Origin: Thiotrichaceae bacterium UBA973 | Lineage (GTDB): Bacteria > Pseudomonadota > Gammaproteobacteria > Eutrophobiales > Eutrophobiaceae | NCBI GenBank assembly: GCA_002292815.1 | Contig: DBBX01000011.1 | Coordinates: forward strand, 847-45,074 | Direction: 5' to 3' | DNA length: 44,228 bases | Part shown: piece by piece, positions 1-8,779 of the stretch | How the letters are laid out: each line of letters begins with the position of its first letter | Position numbering within the stretch: the stretch's first letter is position 1 | Translations under genes and position numbers: made by a program | The notes under the pieces: model-generated | Database searches by the model: none | What the model was told of the DNA's origin: nothing | Seen by the model: the letters and a program-made list of their open reading frames with translations, nothing else

Positions 1-230
1 ATGAACAACAACGATACCTTATCCCTCGTAAAGGTATTGTGAGAATTAATCATAAAGCCATGATCTTCTACGAAACTGAAGGTGGTTATACAGCGATAAA
101 TGTTCATATAGTCGGGAGTCATGAAGAACAATTGATCATTACCTTGCCTCAAGTCATCACCTCACCCGTAGTTATTAGTGGTGCAGTCAGCTTGAAGGCG
201 ATACTCATTGGCGCTGGTGGCGAAGGTTAG
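1..230 (+). CDS. RND efflux periplasmic adaptor, C-terminal fragment (5' cut by window edge)
   Basis: Frame 3 is open from the window edge (reading from base 3) to the TAG at 228–230, so this is the last ~75 codons of a longer gene. The residues form a β-rich pattern (IPRKGIVRINHKAMIFYETE, then short hydrophobic β-strands and a glycine-rich tail ending GAGGEG). This resembles the membrane-proximal domain of HlyD/CusB-type membrane fusion proteins, which bridge an inner-membrane RND pump to an outer-membrane channel. The RND pump gene starts 6 bases after this stop, the standard adaptor–pump operon order. The assignment rests on this context more than on a diagnostic motif. An internal ATG at 60 or GTG at 39 would give a short protein but is unlikely to be the real start. 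Confidence 0.7.
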   Translation, partial: EQQRYLIPRKGIVRINHKAMIFYETEGGYTAINVHIVGSHEEQLIITLPQVITSPVVISGAVSLKAILIGAGGEG

Positions 231-236
231 AATCTG

Positions 237-3200
237 ATGCTAGAGAAAATTATTCAATTTTCACTTACACAGCGTCTGTTGATTCTGATGGCCACGCTTA
301 TCCTGATCATCGCTGGCTGGAAATCTTTTCAGAGCCTGCCGATAGATGCCTTTCCTGATGTCTCAACGACACAGGTCAAAATCATAATCAAGGCGCCGGG
401 GATGACGCCGGAAGAAGTAGAAACCCGCATTACTGCACCAATAGAAGTTGAAATGCTGGGTATTCCGAAGCAAAGCATGCTGCGTTCTATGTCTAAATAT
501 GCCTTGGCCGATATCACTGTGGATTTTGAAGACGGCACCGATATTTATTGGGCACGACAACAGGTAGCTGAGCGTCTTAACGCTATCTGGGCCGATCTAC
601 CTGCCGATATTGGTGGCGGAATTGCCCCCATGACCACACCGTTGGGCGAGATGTTCATGTTTACGATTGAAAGCGAACGACTATCCATCATGGAGAAGCG
701 TAGTTTGTTGGATTGGGTTATTCGTCCTGCGCTAAGAACTGTTGCTGGCGTTGCTGATGTAAATGCATTAGGTGGATTGGTACGTACTTTTGAAGTCACC
801 CCCGATATTGGTTTGATGAATGCGCAAGGAATTACACTAGACGCCCTACGCACGGCACTAATAGAAAATAATCGTAATGACGGTGCCGGGCAGTTAATAG
901 ATGGTGAGGAAACGCTATTAATTCGTAGTGATGGCAGTATTCAGACATTGGAAGATATTGGCAATATAGTTGTTAAAGCACATCCTCTCGAGCCTGTCAG
1001 TATAAGTGCAATTGCATCAGTCAGTATTGGCGCACTTACCCGCTATGGTGGTGTCACTCGTAATGGTGATGGTGAAGCTGTGGAAGGTCTGGTGCTCGGA
1101 TTACGTGGGGCTAATGCCCGTGAGTTGGTAGAGGACGTAAGCATCAAACTTAAAGAACTTGAATCTGCATTGCCTGATGGTGTTACAACCAGAGTTTTTT
1201 ATAATCGTGGCGTGCTTGTTGATAGCGCAGTAAAAACAGTAGCCAAGGCACTTGCAGAAGCAATTGTACTGGTTTTGATTTTACTTGTGCTATTTCTTGG
1301 TAATGTACGCGCGGCCTTAACCGTAGCGGTAATCCTGCCATTAGCGGCCTTGTCTACGGTCATCCTCATGCGACAGTTTGACCTGTCGGCCAATCTCATG
1401 AGTCTCGGAGGTCTGGCGATAGCAATAGGTATGCTTGTGGATGGCGCTGTCGTTATTGTAGAAAACATCATGTCTGAACTGGCACAACAACAAAAAACTG
1501 CACGGGTTCCACGCCTGCACCTTATCTATCGTGCTGTAGTAGATGTCAGCCTGCCCGTTAGCACTGGGATTATTATTATAATGGTAGTGTTTATACCCTT
1601 GTTGACCCTACAGGGACTGGAAGGGAAATTGTTTTCACCAGTCGCTATTACAATAGTATTTTCACTAGGGGCATCATTGCTATTGTCTCTCACTGTGATT
1701 CCGGTACTCGCTTCTTTTCTGATAAAAAACGTTGATCATAAGGAGCCATTATTGGTCAGGATGTTCGATAAAATTTATACCCCCATCCTTAAACGTTGCT
1801 TAAAAACCAGTTGGATACCTATTATGTTGGCACTGGCCGGATTACTTGTGATGATCGTACTCTATATGCAACTGGGTAAAAGTTTTATGCCGACCATGGA
1901 TGAAGGCAATATTATTATCCAGACTGAAAAGTTACCGTCGATTGATCTTGAAGAGTCTATGCGCATCGACAATATGATTGAACGAGCGATACTCGACAAT
2001 GTGCCTGAAGTGACCGGTGTCATAGCGCGTACCGGGTCAGATGAAATAGGGCTTGATCCAATGGGGTTAAACCAGACCGACATGTTTCTGGAAATCAAGC
2101 CGCGCTCTGAATGGCGATTTAAAACAAAAGAAGAATTAATTGAAAAGTTAAGAATTGTGCTTGGTGATTTTCCCGGCCTTGTATTCGGTTTTACCCAGCC
2201 CATCGAGATGCGTGTTTCAGAAATGCTCACCGGTGTACGTGGTGATGTAGCGATAAAATTGTTTGGCGATGATCTGGATATACTTAATAAAAAAGCACAG
2301 GAGATCGCCAGTGTCGTTGAAAAACTGGAAGGTGCGGAAGATGTGTTTGCCGCACAAAATGAAGGCGTACAATATTTACGTGTTGTCATTGATCGGTTGG
2401 CAATAGGCCGTCTTGGATTATCAATTGATGATGTGGAAGATACATTGCGTTCGCTGATTGAAGGTCAAAACATGGGTACTATTTATGAAGCTTCACGACG
2501 CACGCCCTTGATTATTAAAGGTGGCGGTGGTCTTCGTCAATCAGCAGAAGAGTTTACCAATCTTCGTCTCACTCTGGATGATGGTCGAAGTATCCCGCTT
2601 ACCAATTTGGCACATCTGGAAAGGGTAGAAGGACCGGTAATGATTACCCGCGAAACAGGTAGTCGTTCAACCGTCGTTGTTGCTAATGTCAGCGGACGCG
2701 ATCTGGTAGGTTTTGTCGATGAAGCTAAACGAATCGTAACGGATAATGTTCAACTACCAACAGGATATTATTTAAAATGGGGTGGACAGTTTGAAAATCA
2801 GCAACGTGCCGCAGCCCGGTTCGCAATAGTCATTCCAGCGGCTATTGGGCTTATCTTCTTATTACTATTCAGCACATTTCGATCAGTCAGTCAGTCTGTA
2901 TTGATTCTTACCAATATTCCATTTGCAATGATTGGCGGTGTTATCGCCTTATGGATTGCAAATGAATATATATCTGTCCCTGCTTCTGTTGGATTTATTG
3001 CATTGTTAGGAATAGCAGTATTAAACGGTGTGGTTTTGGTTACCTATTTTAACCAACTCAGAGCATTAGGTCGGGATATCGATGAGGTTGTGATCCAAGG
3101 TGCGCGACGACGTTTACGCCCGGTAATGATGACTGCGAGTATTGCTGCTTTCTCATTGATCCCACTATTGTTTGCGACTGGTCCCGGATCAGAAATTCAG

Positions 3201-3296
3201 CGGCCGTTGGCAATTGTTGTTATCGGCGGTCTGATCACGTCAACTATTTTGACTCTATTAATTTTGCCTGTGTTGTATCGCTGGCTCAACAACTGA
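237..3296 (+). CDS. Heavy-metal efflux RND pump, CusA/CzcA-like inner membrane subunit
   Basis: A 1019-residue RND permease, the full length of the family: N-terminal TM helix, a large periplasmic porter loop, a TM bundle around residues 335–530, a second loop, and a last TM bundle near 865–1015. It would export a metal cation by proton antiport across the envelope with the adaptor just upstream. Family motifs are clear: SLPIDAFPDVSTTQVKI near residue 35, and EMRVSEMLTGVRGDVAIKLFG in the second porter half. In TM4 it reads GGLAIAIGMLVDGAVVIVEN. CzcA-type pumps have an Asp-Phe-Gly at the start of this motif, which here is Ile-Ala-Ile-Gly as in CusA, while the second half (VDGAVVIVEN) is CzcA-like. 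Substrate therefore cannot be assigned: Cu/Ag or a divalent metal are both possible. Confidence 0.88.
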   Translation: MLEKIIQFSLTQRLLILMATLILIIAGWKSFQSLPIDAFPDVSTTQVKIIIKAPGMTPEEVETRITAPIEVEMLGIPKQSMLRSMSKYALADITVDFEDGTDIYWARQQVAERLNAIWADLPADIGGGIAPMTTPLGEMFMFTIESERLSIMEKRSLLDWVIRPALRTVAGVADVNALGGLVRTFEVTPDIGLMNAQGITLDALRTALIENNRNDGAGQLIDGEETLLIRSDGSIQTLEDIGNIVVKAHPLEPVSISAIASVSIGALTRYGGVTRNGDGEAVEGLVLGLRGANARELVEDVSIKLKELESALPDGVTTRVFYNRGVLVDSAVKTVAKALAEAIVLVLILLVLFLGNVRAALTVAVILPLAALSTVILMRQFDLSANLMSLGGLAIAIGMLVDGAVVIVENIMSELAQQQKTARVPRLHLIYRAVVDVSLPVSTGIIIIMVVFIPLLTLQGLEGKLFSPVAITIVFSLGASLLLSLTVIPVLASFLIKNVDHKEPLLVRMFDKIYTPILKRCLKTSWIPIMLALAGLLVMIVLYMQLGKSFMPTMDEGNIIIQTEKLPSIDLEESMRIDNMIERAILDNVPEVTGVIARTGSDEIGLDPMGLNQTDMFLEIKPRSEWRFKTKEELIEKLRIVLGDFPGLVFGFTQPIEMRVSEMLTGVRGDVAIKLFGDDLDILNKKAQEIASVVEKLEGAEDVFAAQNEGVQYLRVVIDRLAIGRLGLSIDDVEDTLRSLIEGQNMGTIYEASRRTPLIIKGGGGLRQSAEEFTNLRLTLDDGRSIPLTNLAHLERVEGPVMITRETGSRSTVVVANVSGRDLVGFVDEAKRIVTDNVQLPTGYYLKWGGQFENQQRAAARFAIVIPAAIGLIFLLLFSTFRSVSQSVLILTNIPFAMIGGVIALWIANEYISVPASVGFIALLGIAVLNGVVLVTYFNQLRALGRDIDEVVIQGARRRLRPVMMTASIAAFSLIPLLFATGPGSEIQRPLAIVVIGGLITSTILTLLILPVLYRWLNN

Positions 3297-3304
3297 GAAC
3301 CATC

Positions 3305-3607
3305 ATGAATCGAGTATTACTGACAATTATCTGCCCGCCATCACTTGAACGCCCCATTAATGACTGGCTGCTGGAACAGGATGTGATTTCTGGTTTTACC
3401 AGTATGCAGGTACATGGTCATGGTAGTGTTCCAAGTTCCCTTAGTTTAATTGAACAAGTCGAAGGTCGTAAAAAACAATTTATGTTTCAAATACACATTC
3501 CTTCTGACATTCAAGATACGGTTATTAAAGATCTTAAACATAATTTTAAAGAAACAAAGATACATTATTGGGTTGTTCCACTTGCTACATCAGGAAGGCT
3601 TTCTTGA
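3305..3607 (+). CDS. DUF3240 family protein, metal-efflux associated
   Basis: A 100-residue soluble protein with alternating β-strand/helix pattern (VLLTIICPPSLERPINDWLL at the start, GFTSMQVHGHG, then QFMFQIHIP). It looks like DUF3240, a small ferredoxin-like, PII-like fold commonly encoded directly behind CzcA/CusA-type RND pumps. It begins 8 bases after the pump stop codon, so it is almost certainly co-transcribed and probably modulates or senses metal for the pump; that role is inference from context. The HGHG sequence near residue 38 is a possible metal-binding spot. It is the last gene of the operon, which ends at the terminator at 3715–3739. Confidence 0.75.
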   Translation: MNRVLLTIICPPSLERPINDWLLEQDVISGFTSMQVHGHGSVPSSLSLIEQVEGRKKQFMFQIHIPSDIQDTVIKDLKHNFKETKIHYWVVPLATSGRLS

Positions 3608-3714
3608 TTTTTCACAAAGCATGACGTTCTATTTTATGCTCCTGACAGCGGGTTACTTGAGAGTGCTCACTAGATACAATTATTAAATGACAGGTCTGGT
3701 TATAGCAGCAATAA

Positions 3715-3739
3715 AAAAGCCCCTTTAAAAGGGGCTTTT
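3715..3739. terminator. Bidirectional rho-independent terminator
   Basis: A 12-bp perfect inverted repeat core (AAAAGCCCCTTT facing AAAGGGGCTTTT) with a U-tract in either direction. It lies between the rightward metal efflux operon and the leftward cyclophilin gene, and can serve both convergent units. Confidence 0.92.
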
Positions 3740-3748
3740 AATTTTAGA

Positions 3749-4336
3749 CTATTCTTTAGCTTCTGTTTCAATTACGCGAATATTCATCTCTATACGTTCA
3801 TGTGGATTATCTCGTCCATCTCGTTTTTGCGAAACGATTATGTCAGCGATCTCCATACCTTTAGTGACTTCACCAAAGACAGTGTACTGACCATCAAGAA
3901 AGTTTGAATCCTGGACAACAATAAAGAACTGAGAACCGGCACTGTTAGGATCTTGTGAACGCGCCATGGAGAGTATGCCTCTTTTATGGGGACGTTTATT
4001 AAACTCAGCTGGGACTCTATGATCGGGGCCGCCAGAGCCATAGAGTGATTTATTGGTGCCTTTTGTATTGGGATCACCGCCTTGAATCATAAAGCCGGGA
4101 ATAACGCGATGGAAAATAGTACCGTCATAGAATCCGGATTTAGCGAGTGTTAAAAAATTTTCCACATGCTTAGGCGCATCTTCGGGGAAAAAGCGGATCT
4201 CGATATCGCCGAATTTAGTTTCGATGACGGCTGTTGTTGAATGTTCATCAGCAATGGCAATTACAGAAGCAAATATAAGCAAAAGGCTGGCACTGAAACG
4301 GGATACATTCTTAATATTAAAAAAGTTATTAGACAC
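3749..4336 (-). CDS. ppiA: Periplasmic peptidyl-prolyl cis-trans isomerase (cyclophilin type)
   Basis: A 195-residue cyclophilin that interconverts cis and trans prolyl bonds. Core motifs: FHRVIPGFMIQGGDP, GSGGPDHRVPAEFN, GILSMARSQDPNSAGSQFFI and LDGQYTVFGEV, covering the catalytic Arg (FHRV), the Met/Gln of the pocket and the conserved FFI strand. The first ~30 residues have a basic start, a hydrophobic run (ASLLLIFASVIAIA) and an AxA-like end before DEHS, so it is exported to the periplasm. The start is GTG at 4336, chosen because a GGAG ribosome binding site lies 7 bases upstream. It is a single gene, convergent with the efflux operon. Confidence 0.9.
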   Translation of the reverse strand: MSNNFFNIKNVSRFSASLLLIFASVIAIADEHSTTAVIETKFGDIEIRFFPEDAPKHVENFLTLAKSGFYDGTIFHRVIPGFMIQGGDPNTKGTNKSLYGSGGPDHRVPAEFNKRPHKRGILSMARSQDPNSAGSQFFIVVQDSNFLDGQYTVFGEVTKGMEIADIIVSQKRDGRDNPHERIEMNIRVIETEAKE

Positions 4337-4472
4337 GATTTACTCCATTTAGAGATTAAAATTATTTTTCTAGACGTAGGACGTTAAGAAGGATTTCTAA
4401 GTTCAATAATAAAATTTTATATTAAACATTATGCAATGTCACAAGTGCTAATACGTATTATCATAAACCATC

Positions 4473-5762
4473 ATGCAAGACCTTGACGAATTACTCAATA
4501 TAGATAAAAACTCAATCTGGCACCCCTATAGCGCCATGTCTTCTGATTTACCAGTCTACCATGTTGCCTCTGCCGCTGGTGTGCGTCTAAAACTAAGCAA
4601 TGGACAGGAACTGATTGATGGTATGTCGTCATGGTGGAGTGTGATTCACGGCTATAACCACGCAAAGATGAATCTGGCATTGGAACAACAGCTCAAGGAT
4701 ATGGCGCATGTTATGTTTGGTGGTTTGACACATACACCGGCTATAAAACTGACTGAGCAGCTAATTGCAATTACGCCTGATTCTTTAGATGCTATCTTCT
4801 ATTCCGACTCTGGTTCAGTCGCGGTCGAAGTCGCAATGAAAATGGCGATTCAATATTGGCATGCGAAAGGGGATGCCAAACGACAACGATTTATTAGTCT
4901 ACGTTCGGGATATCACGGTGATACTTTAGGCGCAATGTCGGTGTGCGACCCTGAGACTGGGATGCACAGTCTATTTTCAGGTGTACTGCCCGAACAGATA
5001 TTTATTCAGCAACCCCAATGTCGTTTCGGTGAGCCTTGCACGGCCAATGACATTAGCGAACTCAAAAAAGCATTAATTGAACACGGAGAGGATTGTGCCG
5101 CCTTAATCATGGAGCCGATAGTACAGGGCGCGGGTGGTATGTGGTTTTATTCTGCGGATTATGTGAAGCAGGCGCGCAAATTATGTGATGAACATAATGT
5201 ATTGCTGATCTTCGATGAAATAGCGACTGGCTTTGGTCGAACAGGAAAATTATTTGCCTGTGAACATGCAGCTGTTGTCCCGGACATTATGTGTATTGGT
5301 AAAGCACTCACTGGCGGCTATTTATCTCTTGCAGCTACCATAACGACAAAAGATATTCATGTAACGATTGATAGTGGTGATCCCGGGGTTTTTATGCATG
5401 GACCTACCTTTATGGCAAATCCATTAGCTTGCAGTGCGGCGCTTACCAGTATTCGCTTATTACTAGATTCTAACTGGCAAGAAAATATCAACCGAATTCA
5501 ACAATCCTTAGAAGAAGGCTTGGCGCCTTGCCGCCAGCTAGCGCAGGTAAATGATGTTCGTATTTTGGGCGGGATAGGCGTTGTTGAATTAAAAGTCCCC
5601 GTGGATATGAAGACAATCGTGCCACAGTTTGTCGAGGCAGGTGTTTGGCTTAGACCATTTGGAAAATTAATCTACGTTATGCCGCCTTATATAATTTGCA
5701 GAGAAGATCTTGATAAGTTAAGCAAAGCCATCGTGACAATTGTTTCTGGCATTCAAATTTAA
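4473..5762 (+). CDS. bioA: Adenosylmethionine-8-amino-7-oxononanoate aminotransferase
   Basis: 429 residues, normal length for BioA, the PLP enzyme that transfers the amino group of S-adenosylmethionine to KAPA to make DAPA in biotin synthesis. The N-terminus has the BioA signature SIWHPYSAMSS (family WHPxT/S) and WWSVIHGYNH; FDEIATGFGRTGKLFACEHA is the class III aminotransferase motif, and the PLP-binding lysine is K277 in CIGKALTGG. It stands alone, without bioB, bioF or bioD nearby. No clear Shine-Dalgarno precedes ATG 4473 and I saw no convincing BirA operator in the 136-base gap upstream. The ffs RNA follows 62 bases after the stop. Confidence 0.93.
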   Translation: MQDLDELLNIDKNSIWHPYSAMSSDLPVYHVASAAGVRLKLSNGQELIDGMSSWWSVIHGYNHAKMNLALEQQLKDMAHVMFGGLTHTPAIKLTEQLIAITPDSLDAIFYSDSGSVAVEVAMKMAIQYWHAKGDAKRQRFISLRSGYHGDTLGAMSVCDPETGMHSLFSGVLPEQIFIQQPQCRFGEPCTANDISELKKALIEHGEDCAALIMEPIVQGAGGMWFYSADYVKQARKLCDEHNVLLIFDEIATGFGRTGKLFACEHAAVVPDIMCIGKALTGGYLSLAATITTKDIHVTIDSGDPGVFMHGPTFMANPLACSAALTSIRLLLDSNWQENINRIQQSLEEGLAPCRQLAQVNDVRILGGIGVVELKVPVDMKTIVPQFVEAGVWLRPFGKLIYVMPPYIICREDLDKLSKAIVTIVSGIQI

Positions 5763-5824
5763 ATTATTCTGAATATCGTAGTGTCATTCTGCTGCCGAAT
5801 TGATACCATCCGTCCTCGTTCAAT

Positions 5825-5937
5825 GGTGGCCTGTGCCGGTCCCCTCGCAACACGAAATTGTGAATCCCGCCAGGTCCGGAAGGAAGCAACGGCAGCAGTG
5901 GATGTGTGTGCCGGGGTAGGGACGGTACGGGTCGCCT
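5825..5937 (+). ncRNA. ffs: Signal recognition particle 4.5S RNA
   Basis: The conserved SRP apical domain is plain: CAGGTCCGGAAGGAAGCA at 5871–5888 (symmetric/asymmetric loops and GGAA tetraloop), followed by GTGTGCCGGGGTAGGG, which matches the 3' strand of E. coli 4.5S RNA. The 5' GGTGGCC (5825–5831) pairs with GGTCGCC (5930–5936) to close the long hairpin, which sets the ends used here to within a few bases. It binds Ffh to target nascent inner-membrane proteins. Placement just upstream of dnaX is common in Gammaproteobacteria. A short CTCTAT/ATAGAG hairpin at 5948–5962 has no U-tract, so the terminator is unclear. Confidence 0.93.
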
Positions 5938-6094
5938 CCAACATTTACTCTATTATATAGAGCACCCATATGGCAGTTGTCTGGATTGAAAACCCAAAAC
6001 GCTTCGCGACGAAGGCTCTCCTCATGTATGATAGATGATTAAATTCTGATGTTATTTTTTAATACTACTTAAAAGAAGAGCAACAAAAAAATCA

Positions 6095-7717
6095 ATGAGT
6101 TATCAAGTACTTGCCCGTAAATGGCGGCCTAGATCATTTCAGGATATGGTCGGACAATCACATGTTTTGAAGGCATTGACTAATGCGCTGGATCAAGACC
6201 GTTTACATCATGCTTATTTGTTTACCGGAACACGCGGAGTGGGTAAAACGACCCTGGCCAGAATTCTGGCCAAGTGTTTGAATTGTGATACAGGTGTGAG
6301 TTCTACACCCTGTGGCACATGTAATGCCTGTGTCGCGATAGACGAAGGACGATTTGTTGATTTAATTGAAGTGGATGCCGCATCACGCGCCAAGGTCGAG
6401 GAAACACGCGACTTGATGGACAATGTTCAATACGCACCCAGCAGTGGTCGATATAAAGTCTATCTAATAGACGAAATCCATATGTTTTCTAATCATAGCT
6501 TTAATGCTCTATTAAAGACTCTCGAAGAACCTCCGCCGCATGTCAAATTTTTACTGGCGACAACAGAGCCTAAAAAATTACCGGTAACGATTTTGTCACG
6601 CTGTTTGCAATTTAATTTGAGTCATTTAACTAATGATCAAATCTCCAGGCAAGTTGAAATGATTTTAGGTCAAGAGAATATTGAGTTTGATTCAGGCTCG
6701 ACAGAACTTATTGCGCGTGGTGCCGCAGGCAGTATGCGCGATGCGCTAAGTTTATTGGACCAAGCGATTGCCTATGGCGGTGGGACATTAGAAGAGTCTC
6801 AAGTTCGTACCATGATGGGAACAATTGATAGTGCTGATCTGAATGGTTTGATTCAGGCCTTGATTGATGCTGATCCAGAAGCATTGCTAAATACAATCGA
6901 GACCATTGCAATGCAAAGTCCTGATTTTGATGCCTTGTTGGCAGAATTATTAAGTCTGCTACAAAAAATAGCGATCATTCAAATATTGCCAGCGGACACA
7001 AGTAATCCAATAAAAGATAATACGGCATTGGTCGATTTTGCTAATGCAATCAATAAAGAAGATGCTCAACTTTATTATCAGATTGGCATGATGGGGCGTA
7101 AGGACCTTTATCTTGCGCCAGATGTTAAGTCAGGCTTTGAGATGGTTATGATCAGAATGTTAGCATTTAGACCGATGGCGGGGAATGAAGTGGCCAGTAA
7201 ACCACAAACACTCAAACCGGCAAGGAAACCAAGTGTCCAAGAAGTAACGCCGAAGGCTTCACCGGTTACGGCAGTAACCAATGATGTTGCCCCAGAGCAT
7301 ATGTCCGCAGTTTCGAGCGAGACATCTCCAACCAAAAAGGCTAGTTCTGATAATGAATGGAAAAAGATTATCGATGAAATGGGTTTGAAAGCTTTAGTAA
7401 AAGAACTGGCTGTAAATTGTGCCTTAAAAACACGTGACGATAATAAATTCGAATTGGCCTTAGCACCTCCAAAAGAACACTTATTAAGTCAAAAAGAACG
7501 TTTGGAGCAAGCGATCCAAACTCAATTTGGATCAGATGCTAAATTACTAATCCTGATAGAAGACGCAAGTAACGAAACGCCTGCTGAAGCCAACGCTCGA
7601 TTAGAACGAGAAAGACAAAAGGCAGCTGAAAGTTCTGTAAACAATGATCCAACGGTAAAATCATTAATGGATACATTTAATGCATCAGTTGATCAAGATT
7701 CAATTCAACCCCAATAG
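6095..7717 (+). CDS. dnaX: DNA polymerase III subunits gamma/tau (clamp loader)
   Basis: 540 residues. Domains: AAA+ ATPase with Walker A GTRGVGKTT (~45–53), four-cysteine zinc module (CLNCDTG…CGTCNAC, ~64–79), Walker B LIDEIHMF (~125–132), sensor-1 LLATTEPKK and the SRC arginine finger (~167), lid and collar to ~365. A Pro/Ala/Ser/Lys-rich linker (~370–420) follows, then a tau-specific C-terminal domain (NEWKKIIDEMGLKALVKELA onward). It loads the β clamp and couples polymerase to helicase. It is shorter than the 643-residue E. coli protein, mostly in the tau-specific part. Two AAA AAG codon pairs in the linker (K414–K415 and K423–K424) are each followed within a few codons by a -1-frame stop, as in the E. 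coli gamma-generating frameshift, though neither heptamer is the canonical A-AAA-AAG. Start ATG 6095 gives the usual MSYQVLARKWRP. Confidence 0.96.
   Translation: MSYQVLARKWRPRSFQDMVGQSHVLKALTNALDQDRLHHAYLFTGTRGVGKTTLARILAKCLNCDTGVSSTPCGTCNACVAIDEGRFVDLIEVDAASRAKVEETRDLMDNVQYAPSSGRYKVYLIDEIHMFSNHSFNALLKTLEEPPPHVKFLLATTEPKKLPVTILSRCLQFNLSHLTNDQISRQVEMILGQENIEFDSGSTELIARGAAGSMRDALSLLDQAIAYGGGTLEESQVRTMMGTIDSADLNGLIQALIDADPEALLNTIETIAMQSPDFDALLAELLSLLQKIAIIQILPADTSNPIKDNTALVDFANAINKEDAQLYYQIGMMGRKDLYLAPDVKSGFEMVMIRMLAFRPMAGNEVASKPQTLKPARKPSVQEVTPKASPVTAVTNDVAPEHMSAVSSETSPTKKASSDNEWKKIIDEMGLKALVKELAVNCALKTRDDNKFELALAPPKEHLLSQKERLEQAIQTQFGSDAKLLILIEDASNETPAEANARLERERQKAAESSVNNDPTVKSLMDTFNASVDQDSIQPQ
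7333..7377 (+). promoter_or_regulatory. Candidate -1 frameshift region for the dnaX gamma product
   Basis: Two heptamers, C-AAA-AAG at 7333–7339 and G-AAA-AAG at 7360–7366. A -1 slip at the first reads GGC TAG (stop 7342–7344), and at the second reads GAT TAT CGA TGA (stop 7375–7377). These would give ~416- and ~427-residue products, close to the 431-residue E. coli gamma. Against it: neither heptamer has the initial A of the strong A-AAA-AAG site, and I see no upstream Shine-Dalgarno-like stimulator or strong hairpin. Confidence 0.25.
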
Positions 7718-7748
7718 ACAATAAATTTAATTAAGAGGAAATATAACG

Positions 7749-8072
7749 ATGAAAGGTGGTATGGGAAATATCATGAAACAGGCTCAAGAGATGCAGGCCA
7801 ATATGGAAAAAGTTCAAAAAGAACTTGCTGATGCAGAAGTCATTGGTGAATCAGGAGCGGGTTTGGTTAAAGTAACCATGAATGGTCGTCATGATGTAAA
7901 ACGTGTCGTCATTGATCCAGAATTAATGAAAGATGATAAAGAGATGATTGAAGATCTTGTCGCTGCAGCTGTAAACGATGCAAATCGACGGGTAGAGTCT
8001 ATGACACAGGAAAGAATGGCAAGCGTTACTGCTGGCATGGGTCTGCCACCAGGAATGAAACTCCCATTCTAG
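7749..8072 (+). CDS. ybaB: YbaB/EbfC family nucleoid-associated protein
   Basis: 107 residues, standard length. The N-terminus has the family's methionine/glutamine-rich helix (GGMGNIMKQAQEMQANMEKV), followed by the conserved segment around GESGAGLVKVTMNGRHDVKRV and a C-terminal glycine/proline tail (GMGLPPGMKLPF). It is a small homodimeric DNA-binding protein of the nucleoid. A good AAGAGGAA ribosome binding site sits 9 bases before ATG 7749. It lies between dnaX and recR exactly as in E. coli, and is probably co-transcribed with both. Confidence 0.95.
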   Translation: MKGGMGNIMKQAQEMQANMEKVQKELADAEVIGESGAGLVKVTMNGRHDVKRVVIDPELMKDDKEMIEDLVAAAVNDANRRVESMTQERMASVTAGMGLPPGMKLPF

Positions 8073-8103
8073 TTCTTTGATATAACTTTCATTTAATAGT
8101 CTT

Positions 8104-8697
8104 ATGATCCAACAGTCCTTGTTAGAGCAACTGGTTGAAGCACTGCGTTGCATGCCCGGCATAGGAAGAAAATCAGCTCAACGGATTGCCCATCAGCTAT
8201 TACAAAGAAATCGTGATGCTGCAAAACATCTTTCCAGAATTTTGGCTGATGCTATGGAGAATATTGGACATTGCGAACGTTGTCGTACCTATACCGAAAA
8301 CACACTATGTCATCTTTGTGAAAATACAAAACGTGATGACAGCATGCTTTGTATCGTGGAAAACCCATCCGATGTTGATTCCATTGAAGAGGCAAATTAT
8401 CGGGGTCGTTATTTTGTTTTGCTTGGACACTTATCACCGCTAGATGGTATCGGTCCTGATGATATAGGTCTGAATGAATTACCAAAATTATTGGACGATG
8501 AAGAATTAAAAGAAGTGATACTTGCGACTAGCAGTACAGTAGAGGGCGAAGCTACAGCACACTTTATTAGCGAGATGGTCAAAGTCCGTGGTAAAGCAGT
8601 TTCCAGGATTGCGCATGGGGTACCGATGGGTGGAGAGCTTGAATATGTTAATAGCTTGACTATCGCCCATGCCATAAATGGTAGAAAAGCGATCTAA
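8104..8697 (+). CDS. recR: Recombination mediator RecR
   Basis: 197 residues, full length. It shows the helix-hairpin-helix (LRCMPGIGRKSAQRIAHQLL, ~16–35), the four-cysteine zinc finger (CERCRTYTENTLCHLC, ~58–73) and the Toprim domain beginning LCIVENPSDVDSIE (~80–93), with the LGHLSPLDGIGPDDIG signature. RecR with RecO/RecF helps load RecA onto SSB-covered single-stranded gaps. It starts 31 bases after ybaB, completing the dnaX–ybaB–recR unit. Confidence 0.96.
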   Translation: MIQQSLLEQLVEALRCMPGIGRKSAQRIAHQLLQRNRDAAKHLSRILADAMENIGHCERCRTYTENTLCHLCENTKRDDSMLCIVENPSDVDSIEEANYRGRYFVLLGHLSPLDGIGPDDIGLNELPKLLDDEELKEVILATSSTVEGEATAHFISEMVKVRGKAVSRIAHGVPMGGELEYVNSLTIAHAINGRKAI

Positions 8698-8779
8698 TAA
8701 TTATTTTTTAAAAATTCACAAGAGTGACACATTAATCCTGTAAAATTGAAGTTCAACGTCTTGGAAAATATTCAATTGA

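Noticed and set aside
3450..3686. 78-codon frame overlapping the DUF3240 gene
   Set aside because: It is out of frame with the conserved protein, lacks a start context and has AT-driven Leu/Ile/Lys composition.
4337..4472. BirA operator upstream of bioA
   Set aside because: No dyad resembling TTGTAAAC-N-GGTTTACA was found in the gap.
5985..6040. Similarity of the ffs–dnaX spacer (CTTCG-CGA-CGAAG) to the repeat block upstream of tRNA-Leu
   Set aside because: The shared sequence is limited to a short GTCGCGAAG-like core and may be chance.
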